64,000 nt of DNA from contig NC_009615.1 in the NCBI RefSeq assembly GCF_000012845.1, positions 2,633,501 to 2,697,500 on the forward strand. The letters are read 5' to 3'. The notes below the pieces were generated by a model. The model was not told the DNA's origin. It was given only the letters and a program-made list of their open reading frames with translations, and made no database searches. Positions 38,747 to 47,895 of this stretch are shown here, one piece after another; position 1 is the first letter of the stretch, and every line of letters starts with the position of its first letter. This DNA is from Parabacteroides distasonis ATCC 8503 (GTDB taxonomy: Bacteria; Bacteroidota; Bacteroidia; Bacteroidales; Tannerellaceae). A program made the translations under genes and the position numbers.

Positions 38747-40534
38747 ATGAAAACAAACATTCCTGAACGTATCGCCGCCCTACGGGAGGCTATGAGACAA
38801 CAGAAGGTTGACGCTTACATCATACCCAGTTCCGACCCGCACCTAAGCGAGTATCCGGCCGATCGCTGGAAATCGAGAGAATGGATATCCGGCTTCACCG
38901 GCTCGGCGGGAACGATCGTGGTCACCGCAGACAAGGCGGGCTTATGGACCGATTCCCGGTATTTCCTGCAAGCGGCCAGCCAACTGGAAGGTTCCGGTAT
39001 CGAACTCTATAAGTTGGCGCTTCCGGAGACACCGTCTATCACGGAATTCCTCTTGCATGAGTTACACGCCGGACAGGCCGTAGGGCTGGACGGGCAAACC
39101 TATAGCGCCGCCGAAGCGAGTGCCTTGGCAAATAAACTAAGCCGTAAAGAAATCAAGCTGGATACCTCGGCCGACCTGATCGAGGGTATCTGGAAGGACC
39201 GTCCCGCCGTTCCCGGAAACCCGATATTCGAGATGCCGGAAGCATTAAGCGGAGCCTCCGTGCACGAGAAACTAGAACTAATCAATAACCAGTTGCGGAG
39301 CGAGGGCGCCGATTGCTTGATCCTCGCCGCCTTGGACGAGATCGCGTGGACATTCAATATCCGGGGTACGGACGTGACCTATAACCCGGTCGTAGTCAGC
39401 TACGCCTTCGTATCGGAGGACGAGAGCGTGCTTTTCATCAAGCCGGAGAAGCTGACCGCCGAGATCACCGAGCATTTGAAGAAAGAAGGGGTTACGCTGG
39501 CCGAATACTCCATGATCCAGAGGTATCTGTCCCGCCTACCGGAAAACAGCCGGGTATTCGTGGATATGAACAAGACGAACGTCTCCTTATACGATGCGAT
39601 CCCGGGAAGCTGTACGATCGTGGAAGGGATCTCCCCCGCCAATCACTTGAAGAGCATCAAGAACGAGACCGAGATCAAGGGATTCCAAAACGCCGTGGTA
39701 AAAGATGGCGTCGCCTTGACAAAATTCTATATCTGGCTGGAGAAAAAAATGGCGGAAGGAGCCCAAGTTACAGAGATCAGCGCCGCCGAGAAGCTGACAG
39801 CCTTACGTGCGGAACAACCGCAATACATCATGGATAGCTTCGGCACGATCTGCGGTTACGCCGAGCATGGAGCGATCGTTCATTATTCCGCTACGCCGGA
39901 GACGGACGCGACCTTGAAACCGGAGGGATTGCTTTTGATCGATTCCGGTGCGCAATATCTGGACGGTACGACGGATATCACCCGCACGATCGCCCTTGGA
40001 GAGCCGACGGAGCAGATGAAAAAGGATTTCACCCGTGTATTGAAAGGTACGATCAGCTTGGCGAAAAGCAAGTTTCCCGCTGGAACACGAGGCTCTCAGA
40101 TCGATATCCTTGCCCGTAAGGCGCTATGGGATTCCGGCATTAATTACTTGCACGGAACCGGTCACGGTATCGGCCATTGCCTAAACGTACACGAAGGCCC
40201 CCAAAGCATCCGCATGGAGGAGAACCCGGTGACCTTGAAGCCCGGAATGGTGATCAGCGACGAGCCGGCCATGTATCGTACCGGCGAATACGGTATCCGT
40301 ACGGAGAACATGATCTTGGTACGTGAGGACAGCGAAACGGAATTCGGGAAATTCCTAGGATTCGATACGCTGACGCTTTGTTTCATCGACACGAGCTTGA
40401 TTATCATCCCCATGCTCTCTGTCCGTGAGCACGCTTGGCTGAACAAGTACCACCAAATGGTCTACGACAAGATCAGCCCGTTCTTGAACGAGGAGGAGAA
40501 AGCTTGGCTGAAAGAGAAAACAACAGAAATTTAA
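38747..40534 (+). CDS. Xaa-Pro aminopeptidase (aminopeptidase P, M24)
   Basis: Metallopeptidase of 595 residues that removes an N-terminal residue next to proline. It has the three-domain eukaryote-like form: two creatinase-N domains (about 1-310) and the M24 pita-bread domain. Metal ligands are in LLIDSGAQYLDGTTDITRT (two Asp), GTGHGIGHCLNVHEGPQ (His) and the Glu residues in SDEPAMY and RTENM. No signal peptide. A -7 word TAACTTTG lies at 38708-38715. The carbonic anhydrase gene follows after 10 bases. Confidence 0.95.
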   Translation: MKTNIPERIAALREAMRQQKVDAYIIPSSDPHLSEYPADRWKSREWISGFTGSAGTIVVTADKAGLWTDSRYFLQAASQLEGSGIELYKLALPETPSITEFLLHELHAGQAVGLDGQTYSAAEASALANKLSRKEIKLDTSADLIEGIWKDRPAVPGNPIFEMPEALSGASVHEKLELINNQLRSEGADCLILAALDEIAWTFNIRGTDVTYNPVVVSYAFVSEDESVLFIKPEKLTAEITEHLKKEGVTLAEYSMIQRYLSRLPENSRVFVDMNKTNVSLYDAIPGSCTIVEGISPANHLKSIKNETEIKGFQNAVVKDGVALTKFYIWLEKKMAEGAQVTEISAAEKLTALRAEQPQYIMDSFGTICGYAEHGAIVHYSATPETDATLKPEGLLLIDSGAQYLDGTTDITRTIALGEPTEQMKKDFTRVLKGTISLAKSKFPAGTRGSQIDILARKALWDSGINYLHGTGHGIGHCLNVHEGPQSIRMEENPVTLKPGMVISDEPAMYRTGEYGIRTENMILVREDSETEFGKFLGFDTLTLCFIDTSLIIIPMLSVREHAWLNKYHQMVYDKISPFLNEEEKAWLKEKTTEI

Positions 40535-40544
40535 ACAACTAAAA

Positions 40545-41060
40545 ATGGCATTAATTAAATCCGTTCGTGGCTTTACCCCGAAGATCGGTAAAGACACTTT
40601 TTTAGCAGACAACGCCACGATTATAGGTGACGTAGAGATCGGTGAAGGTTGCAGTATCTGGTTTGGCACCGTGCTTCGCGGCGACGTGAACTCGATTCGC
40701 ATCGGCAACGGCGTAAACGTACAGGATGGTTCCGTCCTTCACACCTTATATGAGAAATCGACGATCGAGATCGGCGATGATGTATCCATCGGCCATAACG
40801 TAACGATCCACGGGGCGAAGATTTGCAATGGCGCCTTGATCGGAATGGGCTCCGTGGTATTGGATCACGCCGTAGTAGGCGAGGGAGCGATCATCGCCGC
40901 AGGTTCCGTAGTATTAAGCAAGACGATCGTCGAGCCGGGCAGTATCTACGCCGGAGTTCCCGCTAAGTTCGTCAAGAAGGTAGATCCCGAGCAAGCGAAA
41001 GAGATCAACCAAAAGATAGCCAAGAACTATCATATGTATTCTTCTTGGTATAAAGAATAA
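40545..41060 (+). CDS. Gamma-class carbonic anhydrase family protein
   Basis: Left-handed beta-helix protein of 171 residues made of hexapeptide repeats. It matches the gamma-carbonic anhydrase-like group (YrdA/PaaY): WFGTVLRGDVNSIRIG, NVQDGSVLHT, IGHNVTIHG with metal-binding histidines, and VLSKTIVEPGSIYAGVPAKFVKK. Activity on CO2 is not certain, since many members have been assigned other roles. It is 10 bases after aminopeptidase P and is likely cotranscribed. Confidence 0.9.
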   Translation: MALIKSVRGFTPKIGKDTFLADNATIIGDVEIGEGCSIWFGTVLRGDVNSIRIGNGVNVQDGSVLHTLYEKSTIEIGDDVSIGHNVTIHGAKICNGALIGMGSVVLDHAVVGEGAIIAAGSVVLSKTIVEPGSIYAGVPAKFVKKVDPEQAKEINQKIAKNYHMYSSWYKE

Positions 41061-41069
41061 TAGCATGTA

Positions 41070-41101
41070 TTTGATTATTTGAATTATAAACCATATATTT
41101 G
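41070..41101 (+). promoter_or_regulatory. Promoter of the serine hydrolase gene
   Basis: TTTG (41070-41073) and TATATTTG (41094-41101), 20 bases apart, a full match; start codon 30 bases downstream. Confidence 0.65.
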
Positions 41102-41130
41102 TATCTGTAAAGTAACAACCAAAGGGTTAC

Positions 41131-42324
41131 ATGAAAAATGATTCAAATAATAGGGTTCCAGCCAATAAACACTATTTGTCCCGAAGAGTGGGATGGATAG
41201 TGTTTATTTTTATGCTGGGAATAGGCGGATATCTGGCGTTACCCTCCAATTATTATCTACGTAGGGCCCTTATCCATTTGTTACCCAAGATCGATCAATA
41301 TCCGATTTTCGAGAACCGGGTCGTAAAAGCAGGTTCGCCCCGCCCTTGGGAACTATCGGAAGCTTACAATACGAAAAGTATTCCAGAGCGTTATCTTCCC
41401 CGGTTTGAGGAGCTGGGTACGGTTGCCTATGTAATCATCCAAGACAATCGATTGCTATTCGAGCAATATTGGGAAGATTACTCGCCGGAATCGCATAGCA
41501 ACTCCTTCTCGATGGCGAAAAGCATCGTCTCGTTAGCGATCGGCTGCGCTATCGACGATGGATTTATCCGGGATGTCGATCAACCGGTAAGCGACTTTTT
41601 CCCGGAATTCAAGGGATACGACGGAAAAGCCCTAACGCTTCGCCATTTGCTGACCATGAGCGCCGGCGTGGATTTCGACGAGGCTTACAGCTCTCCTTTC
41701 TCTCCTACCACCCAGTTGTATTATGGCGATGACCTACAGGAAATCGCCTTCGGGATGAAAGAGATCGACGAGCCCGGCGTAAACTTTATCTACCAAAGCG
41801 GCGTGACACAACTGCTGGGCTTTATCGTGGAGAAGGCTACCGGCGAGAAACTCAGCGATTATGTATCCCGCAAACTATGGACTCCGATGCACGCCGAGGA
41901 AAGCGCCCTTTGGAGCCTCGACCGGAAGGACGGCATGGAAAAAGCCTATTGCTGTTTCAACAGTAACGCCCGTGATTTCGCCCGCTTCGGACAATTATTA
42001 CTCAACAACGGCCAATGGGATGACCGGCAATTGATCTCTCCCGCTTATTTGGCGGAAGCGACAAGCCCCGATACCCGTCTTGTCTATAAGGATCTCGGCA
42101 AACCCAACCATTGTTACGGATTCCAATACTGGATTCTCGATTACAAAGGGATGAAGATCCCTTATATGAGAGGAATCTTGGGGCAATACGTCTTCACGCT
42201 CCCGGAAAAGAACGCCGTGATCGTAAGACTCGGGCACAAACGCAGCGATACTTATACCGCCGACCAACATTATCCGGACGATATAAATACATGGTTGGAC
42301 GCGGCGATGGACTTACTTCAATAA
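41131..42324 (+). CDS. Membrane-anchored serine hydrolase, class C beta-lactamase fold
   Basis: Protein of 397 residues with one N-terminal membrane segment (RVGWIVFIFMLGIGGYLALP) and a large outer domain. The penicillin-binding fold is shown by the SxxK motif SMAK (Ser127, Lys130) and a YQS triad in NFIYQSGVTQ. The closing LGQYVFTLPEKNAVIVRLGHKR strand is typical of esterase or peptidase-like members. True beta-lactamase activity is not implied. It is followed after 36 bases by the CBM9-like gene. Confidence 0.88.
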   Translation: MKNDSNNRVPANKHYLSRRVGWIVFIFMLGIGGYLALPSNYYLRRALIHLLPKIDQYPIFENRVVKAGSPRPWELSEAYNTKSIPERYLPRFEELGTVAYVIIQDNRLLFEQYWEDYSPESHSNSFSMAKSIVSLAIGCAIDDGFIRDVDQPVSDFFPEFKGYDGKALTLRHLLTMSAGVDFDEAYSSPFSPTTQLYYGDDLQEIAFGMKEIDEPGVNFIYQSGVTQLLGFIVEKATGEKLSDYVSRKLWTPMHAEESALWSLDRKDGMEKAYCCFNSNARDFARFGQLLLNNGQWDDRQLISPAYLAEATSPDTRLVYKDLGKPNHCYGFQYWILDYKGMKIPYMRGILGQYVFTLPEKNAVIVRLGHKRSDTYTADQHYPDDINTWLDAAMDLLQ

Positions 42325-42360
42325 GAATCTATTTATCAAACGATCTAAAAATAAACGCAC

Positions 42361-43479
42361 ATGAGAAAAACGATTTTAACGACAGCGCCATTGGCGGCAC
42401 TCCTATTGCTTTCTTGCGCACAGAAACCCAGTACGCAAAAGCCGGACATCACGTATATGCCGCAACCACCGTTCAATCCGCCGACGTATGTTTGCTACAA
42501 GGCCCCCGCTCCTATCAAGATCGACGGAAAGCTTTCTCCCGGGGAATGGGACGCGATACCTTGGACCAGCGACTTCGTAGATATCGAAGGCGACAAACGC
42601 CCGGCCCCTCACTTCCAGACCCGGGCCAAGATGACTTACGATGATAACGGAATGTACTTCGCCGTCCTTATGGAGGAGCCGCACGTATGGGCGACCATCA
42701 CGGAACACGACGCCGTGATCTTCCATGACAACGACTTCGAGATCTTCTTGAATCCTACGAACGACACCCATAATTATCTGGAGTACGAGGTGAACGCCTT
42801 GGGTACGGAATGGGACTTGTTCTTAACCCGCCCCTATCGGGATAATCCGCAAGTATTGAATAACTGGGAGTTTACCGGAATGAAATCCGCTGTTTATGTG
42901 GACGGTACGCTGAATAACCCGAAAGACACGGATAAATCATGGAGCGTAGAGGTATTCATTCCTTGGACTTCCGTATTCCAAATGGACAGAGGAAAAGAAA
43001 AGCCGGAAATCGGCGAGCAGATCCGTGTGAACTTCTCTCGTGTGGAATGGACAACGGACGTGAAAGACGGTAAATACGTGAAAGTCCCTATCCAAGGAGA
43101 GGATAAGATTCGCGAGTACAACTGGGTATGGGCGCCTACCGGGGTAATCAATATCCATATGCCCGAATACTGGGGTTATGTTCAAATATCGGATAAGATT
43201 GCGGGAGAAGGTGAGACTCCTTTCGTAAAACATCCTTCGGAGGAGACGAAATGGATCTTGCGTAATTTATATTACCGTCAGAATGAGTTCGCCGCGACCT
43301 TCGGACATTATGCCGATAACATCAACGACTTGAAGGCAAACGAGCTATGCCCGCAAGAGATCGCCAATCAACTGGAAATACATACGACACCTTCCATGTA
43401 TGAGATATCACTACCCGCACCAGACGGTACGGTATGGAATATCCGGCAAGACGGTCTGGTATGGCCTAAAAAGAAATAA
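42361..43479 (+). CDS. CBM9-like lipoprotein
   Basis: Lipoprotein of 372 residues with lipobox LSC at Cys19. Residues about 50-260 match a carbohydrate-binding module family 9-like fold: IKIDGKLSPGEWDAIPWT, RAKMTYDDNGMYFAVLMEEPHVWA, HDNDFEIFLNPTNDTHNYLEYEVNALGTEWDLFL. The rest, with TPSMYEISLPAPDGTVWNIRQDGLVW, is less known. Such proteins are usually thought to bind glycans at the surface, but no glycosidase gene is close. The next gene, PepC, begins 27 bases downstream. Confidence 0.85.
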   Translation: MRKTILTTAPLAALLLLSCAQKPSTQKPDITYMPQPPFNPPTYVCYKAPAPIKIDGKLSPGEWDAIPWTSDFVDIEGDKRPAPHFQTRAKMTYDDNGMYFAVLMEEPHVWATITEHDAVIFHDNDFEIFLNPTNDTHNYLEYEVNALGTEWDLFLTRPYRDNPQVLNNWEFTGMKSAVYVDGTLNNPKDTDKSWSVEVFIPWTSVFQMDRGKEKPEIGEQIRVNFSRVEWTTDVKDGKYVKVPIQGEDKIREYNWVWAPTGVINIHMPEYWGYVQISDKIAGEGETPFVKHPSEETKWILRNLYYRQNEFAATFGHYADNINDLKANELCPQEIANQLEIHTTPSMYEISLPAPDGTVWNIRQDGLVWPKKK

Positions 43480-43506
43480 CACAATTTATTAATCAACTAA
43501 AATATC

Positions 43507-44910
43507 ATGAAGCAAAAGAATTTATGGATAGCGGCCTTGGCTTTAGGCATCACGCTATCGGCTCACGGACAACAAAGTGGTGGAGGCATCTCACCCACGA
43601 TGTTGCAGCAAATCAAACAGTCTTATCAAGGAACGCCGACCGATAAGGCGATCCGTAACGCGATCACCAATAACGACATCAACAAGCTTGCCGTTAATGG
43701 GGAGAGCAAGAACAATTTGGATACTTACTTCTCCAATAAGGTAGAGAGCAAAGGGATCTCCAACCAACGTTCCTCGGGCCGTTGCTGGCTTTTCACGGGA
43801 TTGAACGTGTTCCGTGCGCAGGCCATCGCCAAATATGACATGGGAGACTTTCAATTCTCCCAGAATTATTCTTTCTTCTGGGATCAATTGGAGAAAGCGA
43901 ACCTTTTCTTACAGGGCATCATCGATACTCGTCTGAAACCAATGGACGACAAGATGGTGGAATGGTTATTCAAGAACCCGATCGGAGACGGAGGGCAGTT
44001 CACGGGTGTCTCCGATATCTTGACCAAATATGGCGTGGTTCCCGCCGAAGTCATGGTAGAGACCAACAGCAGCAACAGTACCGGACGCATGAGCAACCTG
44101 ATCGGATTAAAGCTGAAAGAATACGGCTTGCAACTTCGTGACCTGTCTACGACCAAAGGCACGACCGTAGCGGATCTGGAGAAAAAGAAAACAGAGATGC
44201 TAGGTACGATTTACCGTATGCTCGTATTGAACTTGGGAGAGCCGCCTACGAAATTCACGTGGACTCGCAAAGACGCTAAAGGGAATCCGGTAGAGACGAA
44301 GGAATATACGCCTCAGTCCTTCTTCCAAGAATATATCGGGGACGATTTGAAAAACAACTATGTCATGTTGATGAACGATCCGAGCCGCGATTATTATAAG
44401 TTGTATGAGATCGATTACGACCGCCACGCTTACGATGGCAAGAACTGGACGTACGTAAACCTTCCGATCGAGGATATCAAACAAATGGCTATCGCTTCCA
44501 TCAAGGACAGCACCATGATGTATTTCTCTTGCGACGTGGGCAAGTTCTTCGATCGTGACAGAGGTATTCTGGATGTAAACTTCTACGATTACGGTTCATT
44601 GCTGGGTACGACTTTCGGCATGGATAAGAAACAACGTATCCAAACATTCGCCAGCGGTTCCTCACACGCCATGACCTTGATGGCAGTTGACCTCGACGCG
44701 AATGGAAAGCCGAAGAAATGGATGGTTGAGAATAGTTGGGGTCCCGGAGCGAACGCCGGCCACCTCATCATGACAGACCAATGGTTTAATGAGTATATGT
44801 TCCGTCTGGTAGTCAACAAAAAGTACATCACGGATCAAGTAAAAGAGATCTTGAAACAAACACCGACTCGCCTTCCCGCTTGGGACCCGATGTTCGCTGA
44901 AGAGGATTAA
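43507..44910 (+). CDS. pepC: Aminopeptidase C / bleomycin hydrolase, exported
   Basis: C1B cysteine peptidase of 467 residues with a signal peptide ending near residue 21 (LSAHGQ). The catalytic residues are Cys93 (SSGRCWLFTGLNVFRAQ), His387 (SSHAMTLMAVD) and Asn409 (VENSWG). Length and order are those of bleomycin hydrolase, which forms a hexameric self-compartmented aminopeptidase. Export is characteristic of the Bacteroidales form. It is a longer paralogue of the protein at 4131-5348. Confidence 0.92.
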   Translation: MKQKNLWIAALALGITLSAHGQQSGGGISPTMLQQIKQSYQGTPTDKAIRNAITNNDINKLAVNGESKNNLDTYFSNKVESKGISNQRSSGRCWLFTGLNVFRAQAIAKYDMGDFQFSQNYSFFWDQLEKANLFLQGIIDTRLKPMDDKMVEWLFKNPIGDGGQFTGVSDILTKYGVVPAEVMVETNSSNSTGRMSNLIGLKLKEYGLQLRDLSTTKGTTVADLEKKKTEMLGTIYRMLVLNLGEPPTKFTWTRKDAKGNPVETKEYTPQSFFQEYIGDDLKNNYVMLMNDPSRDYYKLYEIDYDRHAYDGKNWTYVNLPIEDIKQMAIASIKDSTMMYFSCDVGKFFDRDRGILDVNFYDYGSLLGTTFGMDKKQRIQTFASGSSHAMTLMAVDLDANGKPKKWMVENSWGPGANAGHLIMTDQWFNEYMFRLVVNKKYITDQVKEILKQTPTRLPAWDPMFAEED

Positions 44911-44918
44911 AATAAAAC

Positions 44919-44978
44919 ACGGATGAGATAGACAACGCGAATCGTTCAATTACCAATCCGTACATCTATCTCATCCGT
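44919..44978. terminator. Hairpin between convergent pepC and waaA
   Basis: Perfect 13-bp inverted repeat (44919-44931 with 44966-44978) with a 34-base loop. On the minus strand it is followed by a T-rich run, so it can end waaA transcripts; the plus-strand tail is weaker. Confidence 0.6.
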
Positions 44979-45044
44979 ATTCCATTGCTATATCAAAAGA
45001 GTCTGGGCATACAATCACTCGAATAGCAAACCCGGCTTTATCTA

Positions 45045-46280
45045 TTAACGGATATGGATTTGCCGCAAGATTTGATCCGTCGCTCCTACACTGTTTTTCA
45101 CAAAATCACCGGCAGCTTGCCCGGAGGTTTCCAAGGCTGTCGGGTCGGTCAATAACTCGTCCATCTTCGTTCGGAAAGAGGAATCGTCTGTGATGGAGAA
45201 ACCACCACCTACGGCGATCAGATCCTTCGCCTCCTTAAACTTATGGTATCTCGGGCCGAATAAGACCGGCATCCCATAAACGGCGGCTTCCAACGTGTTG
45301 TGGATACCCGCTCCGAAACCACCACCGATATAAGCGATCTGTCCATAGCGATAAATGGAAGATAAGAGTCCGAAACTGTCGATGATCAAGCAATCCTTAT
45401 CGGCCAGATCATCCTCATGCGCCTCCGATAGACGGACGGACGGACGTTTTAGCATCGCCTCGATAGAAAGGAGATGTTCCCGGTGAATCTCATGCGGGGC
45501 GATAATCAACTTCATCTCCGGATGCTCATGGAAATAAGGGATAAAGATCGCCTCGTCTTGAGGCCATGAACTGCCGGCCACCATCACGATCGGCCTCTTA
45601 CCCTCCTTGCTTTCCAAGAAACGTTCGATAAACGGAAGCTCACGAGCTTGCTTACGGACATCCAACACCCGATCAAAACGGGTATCGCCGGTCACCGTCA
45701 CATTCGTGATACCGAACTCGTTCAAGAGTTTCATCGAACGCTCGTCCTGAACAAAAAGATGATTAAAATAAGATAGCATCTTCCGGTACGGTTTTCCGAA
45801 CCATTGGAAAAATAGCTGGTCGGGGCGGAATATAGCGGAAATGATATAAACCGGTATTCCCCGCTTCCGCAACTCACGCAAATAGTTCCCCCAAAACTCG
45901 TACTTGATAAATATGGCGATCGCCGGATTCGCCAGATTCAGGAACTTCTTCACCCGGAAAGGCGTATCAAAAGGAAGGTAGCAGATCACGTCCGCTCCCT
46001 TGTAATTCTTCCGTACCTCATAACCGGAGGGAGAAAAGAAAGTCAGCAACACCTTATACTCCGGATGTTCCGCCTTGATATTCTCGATCATAGGGCGCCC
46101 TTGCTCGAATTCACCCAACGAGGAGGCATGGAACCAGATGTATTTAGCGTTCCGGTCGATTTTCTCACGAAGTATGGAATTTGTTTTCCATTGCCCGAAT
46201 CGCATCAGTCTCGCCTTTTTATGGAAAGGCGAGATCAAAGCGACTACAAAAGCGTAGAGATGTATTGCTAAACTGTACAT
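45045..46280 (-). CDS. waaA: 3-deoxy-D-manno-octulosonic acid transferase
   Basis: Inner-membrane glycosyltransferase of 411 residues that adds Kdo to the lipid A precursor. The N-terminal membrane anchor is followed by WFHASSLGEFEQGRPMIE, LTFFSPSGYEV, YEFWGNYLRELRKRGIPVYIISAIFR, and the C-terminal GGGFGAGIHNTLEAAVYGMPVLFGPRY. The gene starts 2 bases after the gltX stop codon, so the two are translated together. No other lipid A gene is in view. Confidence 0.95.
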   Translation of the reverse strand: MYSLAIHLYAFVVALISPFHKKARLMRFGQWKTNSILREKIDRNAKYIWFHASSLGEFEQGRPMIENIKAEHPEYKVLLTFFSPSGYEVRKNYKGADVICYLPFDTPFRVKKFLNLANPAIAIFIKYEFWGNYLRELRKRGIPVYIISAIFRPDQLFFQWFGKPYRKMLSYFNHLFVQDERSMKLLNEFGITNVTVTGDTRFDRVLDVRKQARELPFIERFLESKEGKRPIVMVAGSSWPQDEAIFIPYFHEHPEMKLIIAPHEIHREHLLSIEAMLKRPSVRLSEAHEDDLADKDCLIIDSFGLLSSIYRYGQIAYIGGGFGAGIHNTLEAAVYGMPVLFGPRYHKFKEAKDLIAVGGGFSITDDSSFRTKMDELLTDPTALETSGQAAGDFVKNSVGATDQILRQIHIR

Positions 46281-46282
46281 GA

Positions 46283-47800
46283 TTATTTTAATATCTCGAT
46301 AGCCCGTTGGATACGGCGGATAGACTCCTCTTTACCTAAAGCCTCGGTAATATCAAAGATGCCGGGGCCCTTGCCCTCGCCAACCAAGGCCAGACGGGCG
46401 GCGTTCATGATATTCCCCAAATGATATCCCTTGCTCTCGATCCAAGCCTTGCACTCGTTCTCGGTACCTTCTACGTCGAACGGCTCACGGGCACGCAGTT
46501 GCTCGATAAACTCACCCAATTGAACAGCCGAATCTTCCTTCCAGCGTTTCTTGCGAGTCTTCTCATCGTACTCCGTCGGGGCGATAAAGAAGAAAGAGCA
46601 AAGATCCCATAACTCACTCACGAAATTGACACGGCCTTTCATCATGCCGACTACTTTCTCTACATAAGCATGGGTAGTCTGGATACCGTGGCTCTCCACG
46701 ATCGGCAAGAACAGGTCGGCGATCTCCGCGTTACTCTTCTCCAGTAAATAGTGGTGGTTAAACCATCTGCCTTTCTCATAATCAAACTTAGCGCCGCTCT
46801 TGCTGCAACGAGACAGGTCGAACAAACGGATCAAATCATCCATGCTCATCACCTCCTGATCGTTACCCGGGTTCCAACCCAACAAAGCGAGGAAGTTTAC
46901 GACAGCCTCGGGGAAGTAGCCACTCTCACGATAGCCCGATGAGACATCACCCGTCTTCGGATCGTGCCATTCCAAGGGGAATACAGGGAAGCCCAGACGA
47001 TCGCCGTCACGCTTGCTCAACTTACCATTACCTTCCGGTTTCAACAGCAACGACAGGTGGGCGAAACTAGGCATCGTATCTTCCCAACCGAAGAAACGAT
47101 ATAATAATACGTGAAGCGGCGCGCTCGGCAACCACTCCTCACCACGGATCACATGGGTAACCTCCATCAAATGGTCGTCAACGATATTCGCCAAGTGGTA
47201 AGTAGGCAATTGGTCGGCCGATTTATATAATACCTTATCATCCAAGATAGAGGAGTTGATAACGACCTCGCCACGGATCAAGTCGTTCACGTGGATATCC
47301 TCATTCGGCTCGATCTTGGCACGAACTACGTACTGATGACCTGACTCGATCAGGCTCTGAACCTCTTCCTGAGAAAGCGTCAACGAGTTGCGCATTTGCG
47401 AACGGGTAGAGGCGTCGTATTGGAAATTGGCGATCTCCTTCCGTTTCTCCTCCAACTCGGCAGGCGTATCGAACGCTATATAAGCATGGCCATCGTTCAG
47501 CAATTGATCGACATACTTCTTGTAGATCTCACGACGCTCGCTCTGGCGATACGGACCGTAGTTGCCGCCGAAGCTCACGCCCTCGTCGAACTTGATACCC
47601 AGCCAAGTCAAGGCCTCGATGATATAGTCTTCCGCCCCGGGAACGAAGCGTTGGGAATCCGTATCCTCGATACGGAGAATCATATCACCGCCATTCTGTT
47701 TAGCGAATAAATAGTTGTATAAAGCCGTGCGGACACCTCCGATATGCAGCGCCCCCGTAGGACTAGGTGCGAAGCGTACTCTTACTTTTCTTTGAGTCAT
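46283..47800 (-). CDS. gltX: Glutamyl-tRNA synthetase
   Basis: Class I aminoacyl-tRNA synthetase of 505 residues. The HIGH motif is [21 protein letters not shown] and the KMSKS-type motif is KLSKRDGD. The anticodon-binding domain at the C-terminus is complete. A -7 word TACTTTTG lies at 47827-47834 on the minus strand. It heads a two-gene unit with waaA. Confidence 0.97.
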   Translation of the reverse strand: MTQRKVRVRFAPSPTGALHIGGVRTALYNYLFAKQNGGDMILRIEDTDSQRFVPGAEDYIIEALTWLGIKFDEGVSFGGNYGPYRQSERREIYKKYVDQLLNDGHAYIAFDTPAELEEKRKEIANFQYDASTRSQMRNSLTLSQEEVQSLIESGHQYVVRAKIEPNEDIHVNDLIRGEVVINSSILDDKVLYKSADQLPTYHLANIVDDHLMEVTHVIRGEEWLPSAPLHVLLYRFFGWEDTMPSFAHLSLLLKPEGNGKLSKRDGDRLGFPVFPLEWHDPKTGDVSSGYRESGYFPEAVVNFLALLGWNPGNDQEVMSMDDLIRLFDLSRCSKSGAKFDYEKGRWFNHHYLLEKSNAEIADLFLPIVESHGIQTTHAYVEKVVGMMKGRVNFVSELWDLCSFFFIAPTEYDEKTRKKRWKEDSAVQLGEFIEQLRAREPFDVEGTENECKAWIESKGYHLGNIMNAARLALVGEGKGPGIFDITEALGKEESIRRIQRAIEILK

Positions 47801-47895
47801 AATACTTACATTCTATAATAATGCGGCAAAAGTACGCCTTTTTTTCCGCTTAGTGAAGTTTTTTACGTATATTTCGGACGCAAAAAGGAATCTAT